NCBI GenBank assembly: GCA_004352715.1
Contig: SCFE01000002.1
Span: 3,319,004 to 3,383,003 of the forward strand
Origin: Hofstenia miamia
Lineage: Eukaryota > Xenacoelomorpha > Acoela
DNA: 64,000 nucleotides
Direction of reading: 5' to 3'
Positions 13,201 through 23,049 of this stretch are shown here, in pieces. Position 1 is the first letter of the stretch. Each line of letters starts with the position of its first letter. The translations under genes were made by a program, and so were the position numbers. The notes under the pieces were generated by a model that worked only from the letters and a program-made list of their open reading frames with translations, had not been told where the DNA came from and searched no databases.

Positions 13201-16043
13201 CAATTGAGTCCATCTTCTGATGTCGAACAGTAAGATAGGAGAGAAAATTCAGAAATAGCCCAATGATACTAATAAATATTGACACTATAAATATGTATCT
13301 CGACAGTTCTTCGTTCAAATTTCCTTTGCAATCCATTTTTTGGTAATGCTATGTTATCTGTATTAAACTTAATTATGATCTTCAAACAAATTATGGCGGC
13401 AATCGTTTCATAACATTATAGTTTTAAGAAGAAATTATGTCAAACTAGTAATTGTTTTGGTGTTGAATTGGTTGATATTTTTATAGACGGAAAAACCATG
13501 TTAAAATTGCTATTTTAATTAACTCAAGTAAATAAAAATATATTGAATTAACTACCACAATTATCTAATGGAAAGCCCTGAACATTTCTCGGAAGAAACA
13601 GCCCTACGATACTCATGAATATTGTTACTATAAACAGACGAGACTTGTCAACGAGCCGAGCCGACCGAGCCGAGCTTGAACAGAATATTGGATATACAAC
13701 GAGCCCAAAACGAGCCGTTTTTTAAATTTGATTATGCAGATTTTTCTTATTTTTTCATTCAATATTCCTTACTTATAATCGTATTTTAGAAATGTTTATT
13801 AAATAATAGGAAGCGCAATTGAAAAAATTCTGAGAGCACAATATTTTTAAAAAATACCGAGCTGATACGAGTCTCATTGAAAGATTTTCTGTGGCGAGCC
13901 GAGCCGAAATTACTCAAAATTTAAACGAGGCGAGCTGAGCCGAGCCGAGCCGAGCTTAGAAATTACGGCTCTGACTATAAATATGTATCTCGCCAGCTCT
14001 TCATTCCTTTGAAATCCATTTTTTGTCAAAGAAAAAATCGAAATGCAATTTAGTTTTGCTTTAAGTCCTCTGTGTTAAATATAGATGCAATTGACTGTTA
14101 TAAATATCAACAAAATACATTGATGGCGGCAATCGTTTCATAACATTATAGTTTTAAGAAGAAATTATGACAAACTAGTAATTGTTTTGGTGTTGAATTG
14201 GTTGATATTTTTATAGACGGAAAAACCATGGTAAAATTGCTATTTTACAAAATACATTGATGGCGGCAATTGTTTCATTAAACTATAGTTTTAAAAAGAT
14301 ATGTGAAATGAGTCATTATTGGTTTACTTTGGTGCTTAATCCGATATCATTTTTGATGAGATAAAAAGAATGATAAAAATGCGAATTTAATATTTTATAG
14401 AAAATTAAAATGACTAACATAAAATTTTGTCCCTAGAGCAATGCATCTATTATATAAAGGGCAAAATTTGTGTGTTTGTCGGCTTAAAGCTCAGAAACTT
14501 TTAGACCTAGGTACCAACATCATATATTTTTGTAACCCCCATGACCTCCTGAAGGTTTTAGGCACATTTAATCAATGACTTAATTAGTGAATGATTGACT
14601 TAAATGTTCCCATATTTCATTTCTATTTTTAAGTGGCATTTCATAGTTCCTATTATTTCCCAAGCGAAGCACGCGTCAAACAGCTAGTGTTTTATAAATT
14701 GTTTAAAAACTTCTTTTTGAAAGCACCCAACATATAATTTGCAACAACGCTACATATAAATAAAACTTGAACTATTTTACATTAACTAAGAGAATCATAT
14801 TGCAATACACTATTCTTTCACATTTTGTTAAACGAACCTTAAAATATAGCCATTAAAACAAAGAAGTAATCCTTATAAACAAGTAGTTTAGGTTGGAAAC
14901 TTCATATACACTACATCCACCGATTGATCTATCTTAATCCCTGAAGAAGTGAGGCAGAGATTTACTATTCTGCAAACGCATTTCCCACATTTTATCAAAA
15001 GCATCACACTTTAGTAATTCCATTTCCTATGTTTGTTGCTTTTCCAACATAGAAACACACACTCCAATCTCTCAATTACTTATAAATAAAAACTGGTGCT
15101 TAAAAAATATTATATATATATATATATATAATATATATATAATATATTATATATACTGACGCTGGAATACACGACTGCTCATATAAGGTCTTAAACAAAT
15201 TAATTCTAATAAAATAAAAGGCTTAAATCTTAAAAAGTAAGCCCTTGCATATAGTGTGTATAGTAAGCGACAGACGATACTAACAAAGTACATGAAATTT
15301 ATCCTCATAGTAAATACCCGTACATAGCTTTTTGGATACATACACGATACACGAAAAAACTAGTTAGTTTGAATTTAAATACATGCAAGCTACACCAAAC
15401 TGATATTATGAAAATCTAAATTCAAATTGTGTTGATGATACCATTTCAACACCTGAATTATAGAGCATTTTGAGAGAAGGTGCAGATAATTTAAAAAGAC
15501 CCTTGATTGCTTCAACAAAATGATAACATTATCATGGAGAACATTTGTTTACGCGGTTTTCACTGTTGCTTTGCATTTAAATGCTATTATTAGCTCAGTA
15601 GCAGTAAAAGATAGCAATTTGTAAAACGTGACGAATTAAATAACCAGCTCAATTGAGTATCATTATAATTGGGCGTGGACCTAAAGTATTGCCTGCAAAA
15701 AAGTAATGCTACCGCTATTTAATTTCTTAACGCATAAAAATTTAATTATTTTTGTGAACTGAAAATAATGAAAAATCACCTGCTTTTGCTAAAATAGCTG
15801 CTGTTGTCAAAGAGCCAACTCCGCTTCCAATTATAATAACATCAATATTTTCTGGTATTTTCTCAGGTTTGAACTCGTTTTTCAGAACAGCTCTTTTATC
15901 AGAAGGTACTTGCATTGGATCAACATCTTGAATGAATGTTCTTTCATCTACTGCAAAAGGATTTTTTTCTTGTGTTCGACGCTTCTGTAGATAAAGCAAA
16001 CCAACACTGGCACTAGCCACACCGGACAAAGAAAGGAGCACAG
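1474..16043 (-). CDS. RETSAT: All-trans-retinol 13,14-reductase (retinol saturase), partial gene
   Basis: An FAD-dependent ER-membrane oxidoreductase of the CrtI/RetSat family, which saturates the 13,14 double bond of all-trans-retinol. Eight exons join in frame with GT-AG junctions: 16043-15780, 8473-8309, 7614-7484, 6712-6503, 6143-5910, 5777-5625, 4500-4271 and 1639-1474, about 521 codons. The first shows a hydrophobic stretch and the dinucleotide fold [10 protein letters not shown], continued across the junction as [12 protein letters not shown], then AGGCCHTF and FDTGIHYVG. Later exons give [36 protein letters not shown] and YEWFENWEH, all typical of RetSat. The exon at 16043 begins at an acceptor (tttctgttag), so an upstream start exon exists that I could not identify. 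The C-terminal exon(s) lie beyond the left edge. For exon 7614 the acceptor gtgcag, not the nearer ctcag, keeps the frame. The introns are rich in transposons and one holds a GPCR gene. Confidence 0.9.
2615..2695. repeat. Two adjacent near-perfect hairpins
   Basis: 2615-2638 and 2644-2667 are perfect inverted repeats of 24 bp with a 5-base loop. Immediately after, 2669-2680 and 2684-2695 form a second 12-bp stem with a 3-base loop. Both share the core TTGTGTACAT/ATGTACACAA. They lie in the 2.6-kb intron before the last visible retinol saturase exon. Confidence 0.85.
4938..5549. mobile_element. Mariner-type MITE
   Basis: The left end is TA + CAGTCTGTCCCATAAGTTAC (4936 on). The right end reverse-complements to CAGTATGTCCCATAAGTTAC followed by TA (5530-5551). 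This gives about 30-bp terminal inverted repeats, a TA target duplication and a length of 612 bp. No transposase is readable. It lies within the retinol saturase intron between exons 5777-5625 and 4500-4271. Confidence 0.8.
9952..11461 (-). pseudogene. Tc1-like transposase with Glu to Lys in the last catalytic position
   Basis: Read from right to left. 11461-11180 gives the second helix-turn-helix part, with [19 protein letters not shown]. Around 11160-11110 is a [14 protein letters not shown] block with the first catalytic aspartate. 11027-10671 (and its duplicate 10308-9952) gives the rest, with [11 protein letters not shown] (second aspartate) and [19 protein letters not shown]. The family consensus for the last block is SPDLNPIENLW, so the third acidic residue of the D,D34E triad is lysine here. 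Frame breaks separate the pieces. The protein should be inactive. Confidence 0.8.
10405..10405. other. Single-N contig join with about 718-bp repeated overlap
   Basis: The base is N. The 718 bases to its left recur to its right with no difference I can see (offset 719). The left copy stops within a T run and the right copy continues past it, as expected when two overlapping contig ends are scaffolded instead of merged. Confidence 0.85.
11893..12157 (-). mobile_element. Fragment of the same Tc1-like family
   Basis: 11924-12157 is nearly identical to 11016-11250 (part of the transposase around the first catalytic aspartate, offset about 907). A terminal-repeat-like GGTGGCCGAAT motif precedes it at 11894. 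It ends in a (TAAA)n tract at about 12155-12180. This is an internally deleted derivative with no coding capacity. Confidence 0.75.
12461..13336 (-). CDS. Class A (rhodopsin-like) GPCR, probable peptide receptor
   Basis: A 291-residue seven-helix receptor in one exon with a true ATG at 13336. Landmarks are the TM1 asparagine (N30 in GLFLNFLS), the TM2 motif LALAD (D61), the TM3 cysteine C90, which can pair with the cysteine of SGECSD in the second extracellular loop, and D114-R115-Y116 at the end of TM3. TM7 is [19 protein letters not shown], the NPxxY region with proline missing but with the NFxxYC pattern of FMRFamide-receptor-like proteins. The CWxP motif of TM6 is absent. N- and C-termini are short. 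The gene lies inside a retinol saturase intron on the same strand. A broken second copy of its 5' end lies just upstream. The ligand cannot be read from the sequence. Confidence 0.85.
   Translation of the reverse strand: MDCKGNLNEELSRYIFIVSIFISIIGLFLNFLSYLTVRHQKMDSIAIKHTAFFIKLLALADSLAILGDVLPFDSTTLLPIKDSNAVKLFCHMFTSYDHTTTYVSAHLITLISFDRYMQISLNRFYVYTFRQHGLFEVIIFFSYLLIFFVEFVAILFFRREVSVSGECSDLDSNTPEFVVTYALLTASILAVVIFNVLSTLQIRDVQSKGFVHNRAVNTLYSVTLVYVSAQCLIVLCVTKARSSICYKQTFMGLKNILLIVSNSMNFFCYCISGTLFRESFKTLIGQAKSPS
13575..14019 (-). pseudogene. Truncated tandem copy of the GPCR 5' end
   Basis: From the ATG at 14019 the minus strand reads [14 protein letters not shown] then stop. With small indels it matches the receptor start [16 protein letters not shown] and continues into DNA matching the first helix (about 13580-13634). 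Only about 30 codons are represented. A 339-bp hAT MITE (13635-13973) interrupts it. Similarity is clearly lower than in the upstream block that it shares with the intact gene. Confidence 0.7.
13635..13973. mobile_element. hAT-type MITE rich in CGAGC repeats
   Basis: It is flanked on both sides by ACTATAAA (13627-13634 and 13974-13981), a perfect 8-bp target duplication as made by hAT transposases. The ends are CAGACGAGAC and, inverted, CAGAGCCGTA. Inside are runs of CGAGCCGAGC, strikingly GC-rich for this window, at both ends and inverted relative to each other only in part. No coding capacity. Confidence 0.85.
14446..14687 (+). mobile_element. Non-autonomous Helitron
   Basis: The 5' end is TC (TCTATTATATAAAGGGC) after an A. 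The 3' end is CTAG before a T. A short hairpin-forming GCGAAGCACGC lies about 11 bases before the end, as in many animal Helitrons. There are no inverted repeats and no target duplication, as expected. Length 242 bp. Confidence 0.7.
15108..15153. repeat. (TA)n microsatellite
   Basis: Imperfect TA/ATATAT tract in the largest retinol saturase intron. Similar shorter tracts occur at 1360-1385, 4217-4248, 9516-9539, 18477-18499, 27814-27843, 39446-39476, 40774-40798 and 44047-44080. Confidence 0.95.
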
Positions 16044-16050
16044 CTAACAG

Positions 16051-18950
16051 AAATATTAGATAAAATCAGGAAATGCGAACTCTTAACAAATTTTCTAAAA
16101 CTTAGGTAATATATAAAGTAATTTCAGCACATATTACAAAAATATTTTAAGGAACATGTTTATCAGCATATTTCTTATTCTTATTGTGTTAAAGAAAGTA
16201 GGCCTATTTATAACACAAATTTAGGGCATTTAATAAGAAAAAGTCAGCCAATTGTAATTGTGGATTAATTACCAGGTTCATTTCAAAAGTAGTCGGGTAA
16301 TCTGGTGATCCCTAAACCATTCAAAGAAAATGGTGTACATTAAATTTAAAAGCACAATTCGATTTTGTACAAGCACATGCATTGATGGATTTGTTATATG
16401 TTTATATACACTAGAGTCTAAAAAAGTCAAAGAATTTAGTGAATTTATAATTTGAGGTAATCCATTAACTATTTAATTGTTTTACTACTGGAATGTTCAC
16501 CCATGTGCTTGATGTATGGATTTGTGGTTTGACTTTTTTGATTACCTAAACCAAAAAAGGCTACCAACAATTTCTGAAATAATTTATATAATTATTAAAT
16601 TTAAGACATAGATAATGTTAAGATATTTCTAAATATCCCTTATTCGTTTGCTAATGTTGAACATTTTTTCTAAAACGTGGAGGGTATACTTAGAAATACA
16701 TTTTATGTATACTATTCTATATTACTTTTGGAAAGAATACAAAGCAAACTCATTTGATTTTACATTGTGGTACCGTTTAGCTAAATGTAAGTCAGGTGAC
16801 GTAATTCTTGGCATCGGTAGTGTTTGCATCTAGCAAATAGGTAACATAACAATCGATAACATTTAAATAGCAGTTGGAATTGACAGTTCTTAAACTATTG
16901 ATATTCAGTACAGCAATTTGGACTCGGTTTCAATTTCAGCATCATGCATTCATGGATTTAGTAATGGTTTTGCATCTTGCTGGAGTCTGACTCGCGTATA
17001 TTCGGCCCGGGTAATAAAACTGCTGTTGTTAATTTCACTGAGAATCAGGGTTGAAAAAAACTACTTTTATTCAAAAAAAACCTTTTAAACGTTTAAAACA
17101 TCTTAAAAATAGCAAATTACCAGAAGACAAAACACATTTGAGGAAAGCTAGTTTCTAAGTTTATTCAATCACAGGAACTTTCGAAACTCATCTTGGATGT
17201 AACACATTGTACTGAACACTATTTCAACCGGTGTGCATGGATAGGGCATGATGCAAAAGCAAATACAAAAGTAATACGCAATTCATGTACTGGCAAATTG
17301 ACTCTTATTTACATGTACATTGCTACCCCCGATAGGCAAAACAACATATTTCGAGATACATTGTCTTGTCAGTCAATGTAAAAAGTGCATCTTATTTTCA
17401 GAAATATAATAAAGGTAAACTTGTAAAGGAGATCTGAATAAGATAGACACCTTAACACTAGAAAGCGACAATAGGACAAAATGACCTTTAAGCATTTTAT
17501 GTTAGCTTCACACTAGCAGGTACACATACTTCCAATTATGTTGATAATCTAACTAAATTAGTTGTTTGTAGAACATTTGTCTCTATTACATAATTTTCGC
17601 ATTTAAAACATCAGATGAAAAGTTATTCAGAAGGAGTAGTCGCATTTCTAGTGCTAAGAACAACTCTCGACTTTTTCTCCTTAATTCTGCCAAAACAGCG
17701 TTGTTCTGGCTGAGCACAGTTGCATAGATTTTTTATTCGATTGGACTTTTATCATCGTTGACTTATCAAATTGAGGGACGTTTTTCCTATCCTAGGTTTG
17801 TAATTTTTTTATAATTTTTGTACCGATAACCAGTATCAAAGAAATTGAACTAAGGTGCATGGCAACTATGATTAATGTTTGTAAGAGTGTCAATTCCGTT
17901 TCCATCGGTCATTATTGATGACATACACGGCAGTATATGATACTAAAGACTAAAGAACGTTGTTTTGCTTTTTTTATATAATAAAATTGTCTGAATTGTA
18001 AGAAAACATTACCATATCGGGTAAAAATAATAGATTTCTGATTGAATAGCAGAAAAAACCGAGATAGATTTAAACACGACATTTTTAAAATATTGCAACA
18101 AATGATGTCATAATTAAGTCCCATTTCAAATAGCTTTATAAACTCATTAGCAACTATAATTGATAACCATAAACTTGACGAGATTGCAGTAAGCACAGCA
18201 ACCGTTGGGTGATGTTTCTGCATTCAAACCAAAATCATATCCTTACTCCACCATAGCCTTTTTGATTTTTGAATTTGCCAATGATTTACTTATCTTACGT
18301 TACAATTTATGTCATATAAGTAAGATATTTTTATCAATGCAAAATCAGAAGATGACCTTGAAACTGATTTCTCTGGTATTGATAAAGAAAATTAATTAAA
18401 TGCTGCTTAGTGTAATATATTATTGCTAAGTGTTAATTTCTATTATAAATCTACATCAAGGTTAGTGTTTCATGAAATATATATATATATATATATACAT
18501 AGATATCAGATTTGTACATGGATCTAGAGTGGATATGGATCTGAAAATGCGATCCATGATCTCGCGGATACTTCGTGGATCCAAAATTTTAACTCACTAT
18601 CAGTAATTATAGGCATTTGCTGCTGAATTGGATATAACAGTCGTAAGTATTGATAGCAATAGCATCAAAATTATTATTGCATGTGAAGATGAGTTGTAAA
18701 TCTCTAAAGTTTAATCAAAATTTCTGCATTTTACTATTGAAATTAATAATAAAGTGGTATAGGAGAATACCACAGTACTGAATTTGGTACGGCATACTGC
18801 CAAGCCTTATTCATTTTTTGCAATTTTCATTTTACTCATGTCGCTGTTAAAGTACGACTGGTTTTTTTGACGACTTTTACTAATCCGTGGATTGGTGGAA
18901 TTCTCATATAGAATAGATAGACCATTCTTATATATCAATAATAAGGGTTA
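16051..18950. other. No gene recognised
   Basis: The first exon of the minus-strand retinol saturase gene should lie in or beyond this interval, but I could not pick it out. The longest frame (17912-18223, minus, 103 codons) has no family features. 18500-18600 holds several GGATC/GATCC motifs in both orientations, possibly a MITE remnant. Confidence 0.5.
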
Positions 18951-19018
18951 AACTCTTTATTGTAATATATAAAGATTCAATTTACAAATAAAAATAAAAA
19001 ATAGTCAAGTAACAAATT

Positions 19019-19300
19019 TTAAACAAAGTTATCGAAAGCATGTGCTCTTTTGGAGCCTCTTATTATTGCTTGATGGCTTAACAAGTTATGTTTTAATTTG
19101 CGCTTAAACGTTGCTAACGTTTTGATTTTCATTATTTCAAGAGGGAGGTCATTCCAAATACGCATAGTATTAAATGTGAAAGAATTTTCCCAGAGGTTAC
19201 ATTTGCATTTGGTGTCAACTTTGCAGCAAAAGTTACGCTTGTTTATTACAACATGTTTCAGAAAATGCAAACCCTTGCTAGTGTTATTAATATGCTTCTA
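19019..19300 (-). mobile_element. Non-LTR retrotransposon (LINE) 3' end fragment
   Basis: The minus strand encodes the tail typical after the reverse transcriptase domain of jockey/CR1-like LINEs, with TFNTMRIWNDLPLEIMK and TFKRKLKHNLL before the stop, and an A/T-rich 3' untranslated end (to about 18930) containing aataaag. Upstream the frame is lost. This is a short 5'-truncated copy. Confidence 0.7.
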
Positions 19301-19379
19301 CTAGGGCGCTGTATTTGATCAAGTATTTTGGTTGGAGCAAGTTATGTTTTTGTAAACATGAGCTGGTTTCTTGTTTTTT

Positions 19380-20800
19380 GCAATTAAACAACACGCGCAC
19401 TGCACGACTATATGTGCAGTTTATTCGTTCCTGCTCCCTAATGCTTAATCCATTCAATAATGTGCATGCATAAAGAAAATGGCTTGTTATGAGTACGTAA
19501 ATTAAGGCGCTGCGCGCACTAGTGATTTTTAATTTACGTAAAAACGATACTATTTAGTTTACAAAATAGAACAGACAGCTTTCTTTACGTCAACGCGCAC
19601 TAGCAATTTAATGATCACAGAAATTAAAAAATTCCTGCGTGATCTATTTTCGCGTGTATTAAACTGTTCACGCATAAAATAGAACATAGTGTTCTCAATA
19701 GACTACAATTAATTAATTGATCAATTCGTCAAAATTAGAGACATTGATTCATTCAGAAGCAAGCCGCGAATTATAATTTATAGTTAAAAGATTATTCTTA
19801 CAAGCAGTTTAAGGAAAAATTATTGCAATAGCTTTATGAAGAGGAGTTTTTTGAAAATTGGACTGAATTAATTGACTTGGAAAGATGGATCAAGCTATTA
19901 TTTCGCTCACTACATGTATTAAGTAAAAGAACTTTATATGTCTGATAATCAATGCTCATATTTAGAATTTAGAATTTGACATTGTTTAGCCTAAATATTC
20001 ATGTGTAATCTATTTTCTTAAAATACAAAAAACAGATATTTTTTCATGTTACTATCAGTGGCATCACGATAAATTTGGGAGCCTGGTGGGAGATGTTAAT
20101 TCGGGGCTCCCATCCCACAACTCTCAAATTTACGCATTAAATTTTCAGTAACCGTTTTGGTGTATACTACATACTTACCAAATATTTTGTCCCTGCGTAA
20201 CTATTAGACCTCCAAAATAGTTTAAAATTGTTTTTTAAATTTTTTTTCAAATGTTGAGCCTCCATTTTTTGTTATATTTATATAATTACTTTGTTATTTT
20301 GCTGTGGTGGGACCCCAAAGGCTCCAAATTCCCAACTTGGGTCCCAGCTTGTTTAAAACTGCTTATAATAAATTTTATTTCTATTTTTGGAGAATTAAAA
20401 TTTTTATTGGTCATGCGGTCGCTACCACTAAGTGACGCCACTTATTACTATGGCACGGCTCTAACCAATGAAACCGAAAAATTTCTTTACGAAAATTTCT
20501 ATTTGCATAATGTTATTTTTAGTCTAACTAATTGCAGTATTGAGCAAAACATTGCGCATTCATTCGAAAGTAATTAAAAAAATTCATAGGGTATTCACAA
20601 ACTTTAGAATAGTCTTTTTGGTTATTCAATTATTACCGTAAGACATGCTGTGGATTAATGAAATCCATTCTAAATGATCAATTCCGCAGATTAATAATCA
20701 CTAGTGCGCGCTTGACAAAATTTTGATAAAATATTTAATTTGTAAATTATTTAGTTTGTAAATTAAAAGATCAACAGTGCGCGCTTAGCCTAATTTGATA
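19380..20800. repeat. Repeat region with inverted GCGCGCACTAGTGATT motifs
   Basis: Motifs such as GCGCGCACTAGTGATTTTTA (about 19512) recur inverted as AATCACTAGTGCGCGC (about 20696). Further variants occur at about 19590 and 20776. They look like subterminal repeats of one DNA element about 1.4 kb long, into which the hAT MITE at 20056 was inserted. No coding capacity recognised and the ends are not defined. Confidence 0.4.
20056..20443. mobile_element. hAT-type MITE
   Basis: Ends are CAGTGGCATCAC and, inverted, AAGTGGCGTCAC. The flanks GTTACTAT (20048-20055) and ATTACTAT (20444-20451) match at seven of eight bases, as expected for an aged hAT target duplication. Length 388 bp. A 108-codon frame running through it (20251-20577) is chance. 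Confidence 0.75.
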
Positions 20801-21095
20801 TTTTTGGAACATTTTCGTATTTCAAAAAAATAATGAATGCCAGTATTCATTGCTCTTAATTTCTTCGAAATGAACTGATGATAATTTAGATCTCTATTTA
20901 TTTCAACGCCTAAATAATAATAATTATTATTATAATAATTATTACTGTATACATATATTGCGCAATAAACTTGCTCTGACTCTTATTATTATAATTACTT
21001 CAAATAAATTTAGGAATTACAATCGTCGAAAAACGACAAACCCGTGAGCTCGTGCGGATACGGGCCCAAATAACAAAATTTTTTAGAATCTTTAA

Positions 21096-21462
21096 CCCTC
21101 TAACGGCTGTAGTTGCAAATTTGCAACTTCAGTGAAACCAAGTGTAATTACTATATTGGGCTTATTTTGAGCAAAATCTTAATGCCTTATTTGCCTCGTT
21201 GGCAAAATTAACATATACTATTTAGAAAAAGCTTTCTATCCATTGAAAATGAATAAAAAGGTTTTGATAAGGTCTCATTCAGTAGTTTTAACATTTTCAA
21301 ACATTTGCTACTCTACTGCCCGTAGTTGCAATATGCAACTAAAGCAGAAAAACTACTGACATATTTACTGGTCAATTCAATGATGTAATCTCATTTCTCT
21401 GGCCCCTTGATGTATAAAAACAAATTTTTTGTGAATATCTTCTGTGCTTGAACACTACCGGG
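21096..21462. mobile_element. piggyBac-like MITE
   Basis: Bounded on both sides by TTAA (21092-21095, 21463-21466), the piggyBac target site. The outer ends are CCCTCTAACGG and, inverted, CCCGGTAGTG. A palindromic GTTGCAAATTTGCAAC lies near the left end and a related GTTGCAATATGCAAC is internal at about 21325. Length 367 bp, no coding capacity. Confidence 0.7.
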
Positions 21463-22159
21463 TTAAAGTTGATTATTTTGATTACTCCTTCAAATTATTT
21501 TGCAGAAAAAAAATGAGGCATTACATTTTGTCCCAAAACATTACATTTTCCGTTTTTTGAAATTTCAATTTTATTTACTGTGAAACAACACTCTAAAGGA
21601 TAATGAATTGTTTTACCTCGATTCCTAACAATGGAATCTCATAAAACTACATGTAGATATCATCAACCATGCTTTGCAATGTTTGATCGTTTGTTTACTC
21701 AAAAGCTGTAGGAACAATTTTCTTAGGGTTTGAAATTCTTTGAATTATTAAACTCCAGTGAACTCTATAAGTACACAATTAATATTCTTCACGAGCCATT
21801 TTATTAACATATCATTCTATTTCCCTCAGCAAATTTTGTTTAACTAAAAAAGGAAATTGGTGTTTGCTATAAAAGTTTGGACATGAACTATTTGAATGAT
21901 GTGATGCGGAATGATTCCTTGTTTAAGTATTCCATTGTCATTTTTTTTATTGAAAAAATTTCTCCTAGTTGTAAATTAAATTTTGGAATAATACTTGTCA
22001 AGAACGAGGCTTTCCATTTCAACCTTGGCAATGCTTTCCTTTGAAAACCAATTGTTTTTTATTAAAGGGCAAACAATTTTACGAGGCTATAGACAACGTT
22101 TATAAAAATGCGCGTTGTTAAATTTAGTATAAATGGATTTATCACAAGGGCTGAAAGGA

Positions 22160-22600
22160 AATTAAAATTTTCTTAACGCGTGTGTTAAGGCATTAAATTT
22201 TTACACATTAACGCGATAATCATTCGTTAATTTCCATATAATTGTGAATTCAGCCAAATAGATCACCTATTGTGTAGATAACGTTATACAGGTATGTTTG
22301 CATTTGTCGATATTACAATCAGTTCATTGTAAGGTTCATTTTGATGCTAATTTTTCATAAATCATATCGTTTAGTATTTATCCTAATAAGAGAAACGGTA
22401 CTCGCAATAAATATTGTATTATTTGCTTTAAAATATCAATAGTAAAGAATCAGTTTCGAAATCAATGCAAGAAAAATATCTCCTAATGTTGATATTGAAT
22501 TCATATCCCCTAGCGACAATGTATCGAACTAAACTACCACGTTAGTTTTAACTCATGTTAATTTTAATAAACACGTTAACGCGTTAACGAAGCGCTGCTT
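22160..22600. repeat. TTAACGCG-rich repeat, possible MITE
   Basis: TTAACGCG-type motifs cluster at about 22173-22215 and again at about 22574-22592 (GTTAACGCGTTAAC, a palindrome), separated by plain A/T-rich DNA. This arrangement suggests the two ends of a small element, but no target duplication is clear. Confidence 0.3.
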
Positions 22601-22690
22601 ATAACTGAATTATATTAAATTGTATGTATTGGCTCGTACTATTACATTTTGTGCTATATTTAAATACTTGCAATCGCTTTCCGCTAAGTC

Positions 22691-22767
22691 ATGGGCGCAG
22701 AACGCTACCACGTATGCAGAAACTGCTTGGAAATTTTGACAGAGCCTAATTTTTATCTGCATTTAAG
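22691..22767 (+). other. Possible coding exon with a Cys-x2-Cys motif
   Basis: From an ATG, 25 codons read MGAERYHVCRNCLEILTEP and on to FYLHLR, ending at AG|GTGAGTG, a near-consensus splice donor. The C-x2-C then H spacing is reminiscent of a zinc finger but is one residue short of the C2H2 rule. No following exon was found. Confidence 0.15.
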
Positions 22768-22794
22768 GTGAGTGAAAACCGCTTGGGAGATTAT

Positions 22795-22821
22795 CAAGGT
22801 GTACATAATATGTACACCTTG
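22795..22821. repeat. 27-bp near-perfect palindrome
   Basis: CAAGGTGTACATA and its reverse complement are separated by one base. It shares the TGTACAT core with the hairpins at 2615-2695. Confidence 0.85.
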
Positions 22822-23049
22822 GAGCTTATGCCAATGCAGAGTGTGATTACGGGCTATTTTAATTTTTTGAACATTATTTGTCTGAAATGGCTTAGGCATA
22901 GCATTTTCATATTCATCCGTTTTGCCTCTGCTTGATTCACTTATGTTTTTCAATTTTGTGCACATGAGAAAGTTTTTGTTTTTAAACAACTAAAATGTTT
23001 TCTTTAAAAAGTTAATCATTCTACCTCAATTTACCTTATATGTATTATA

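Larger units (their letters stand above)
13391..14390. repeat. Three copies of the DNA upstream of the GPCR
   Basis: 13393-13517 and 14123-14247 differ at about two of 125 bases, both starting ATGGCGGCAATCGTTTC. A third, diverged copy follows directly at about 14248-14390. The first copy lies just 5' of the GPCR start codon (13336) and the second just 5' of the broken GPCR copy (14019), so receptor start and upstream region were duplicated in tandem. Confidence 0.85.

Noticed and set aside
17912-18223. 103-codon minus-strand frame
   Set aside because: Looked at as a possible retinol saturase first exon, but it lacks a phase-1 donor in a sensible place and has no hydrophobic leader at its start.
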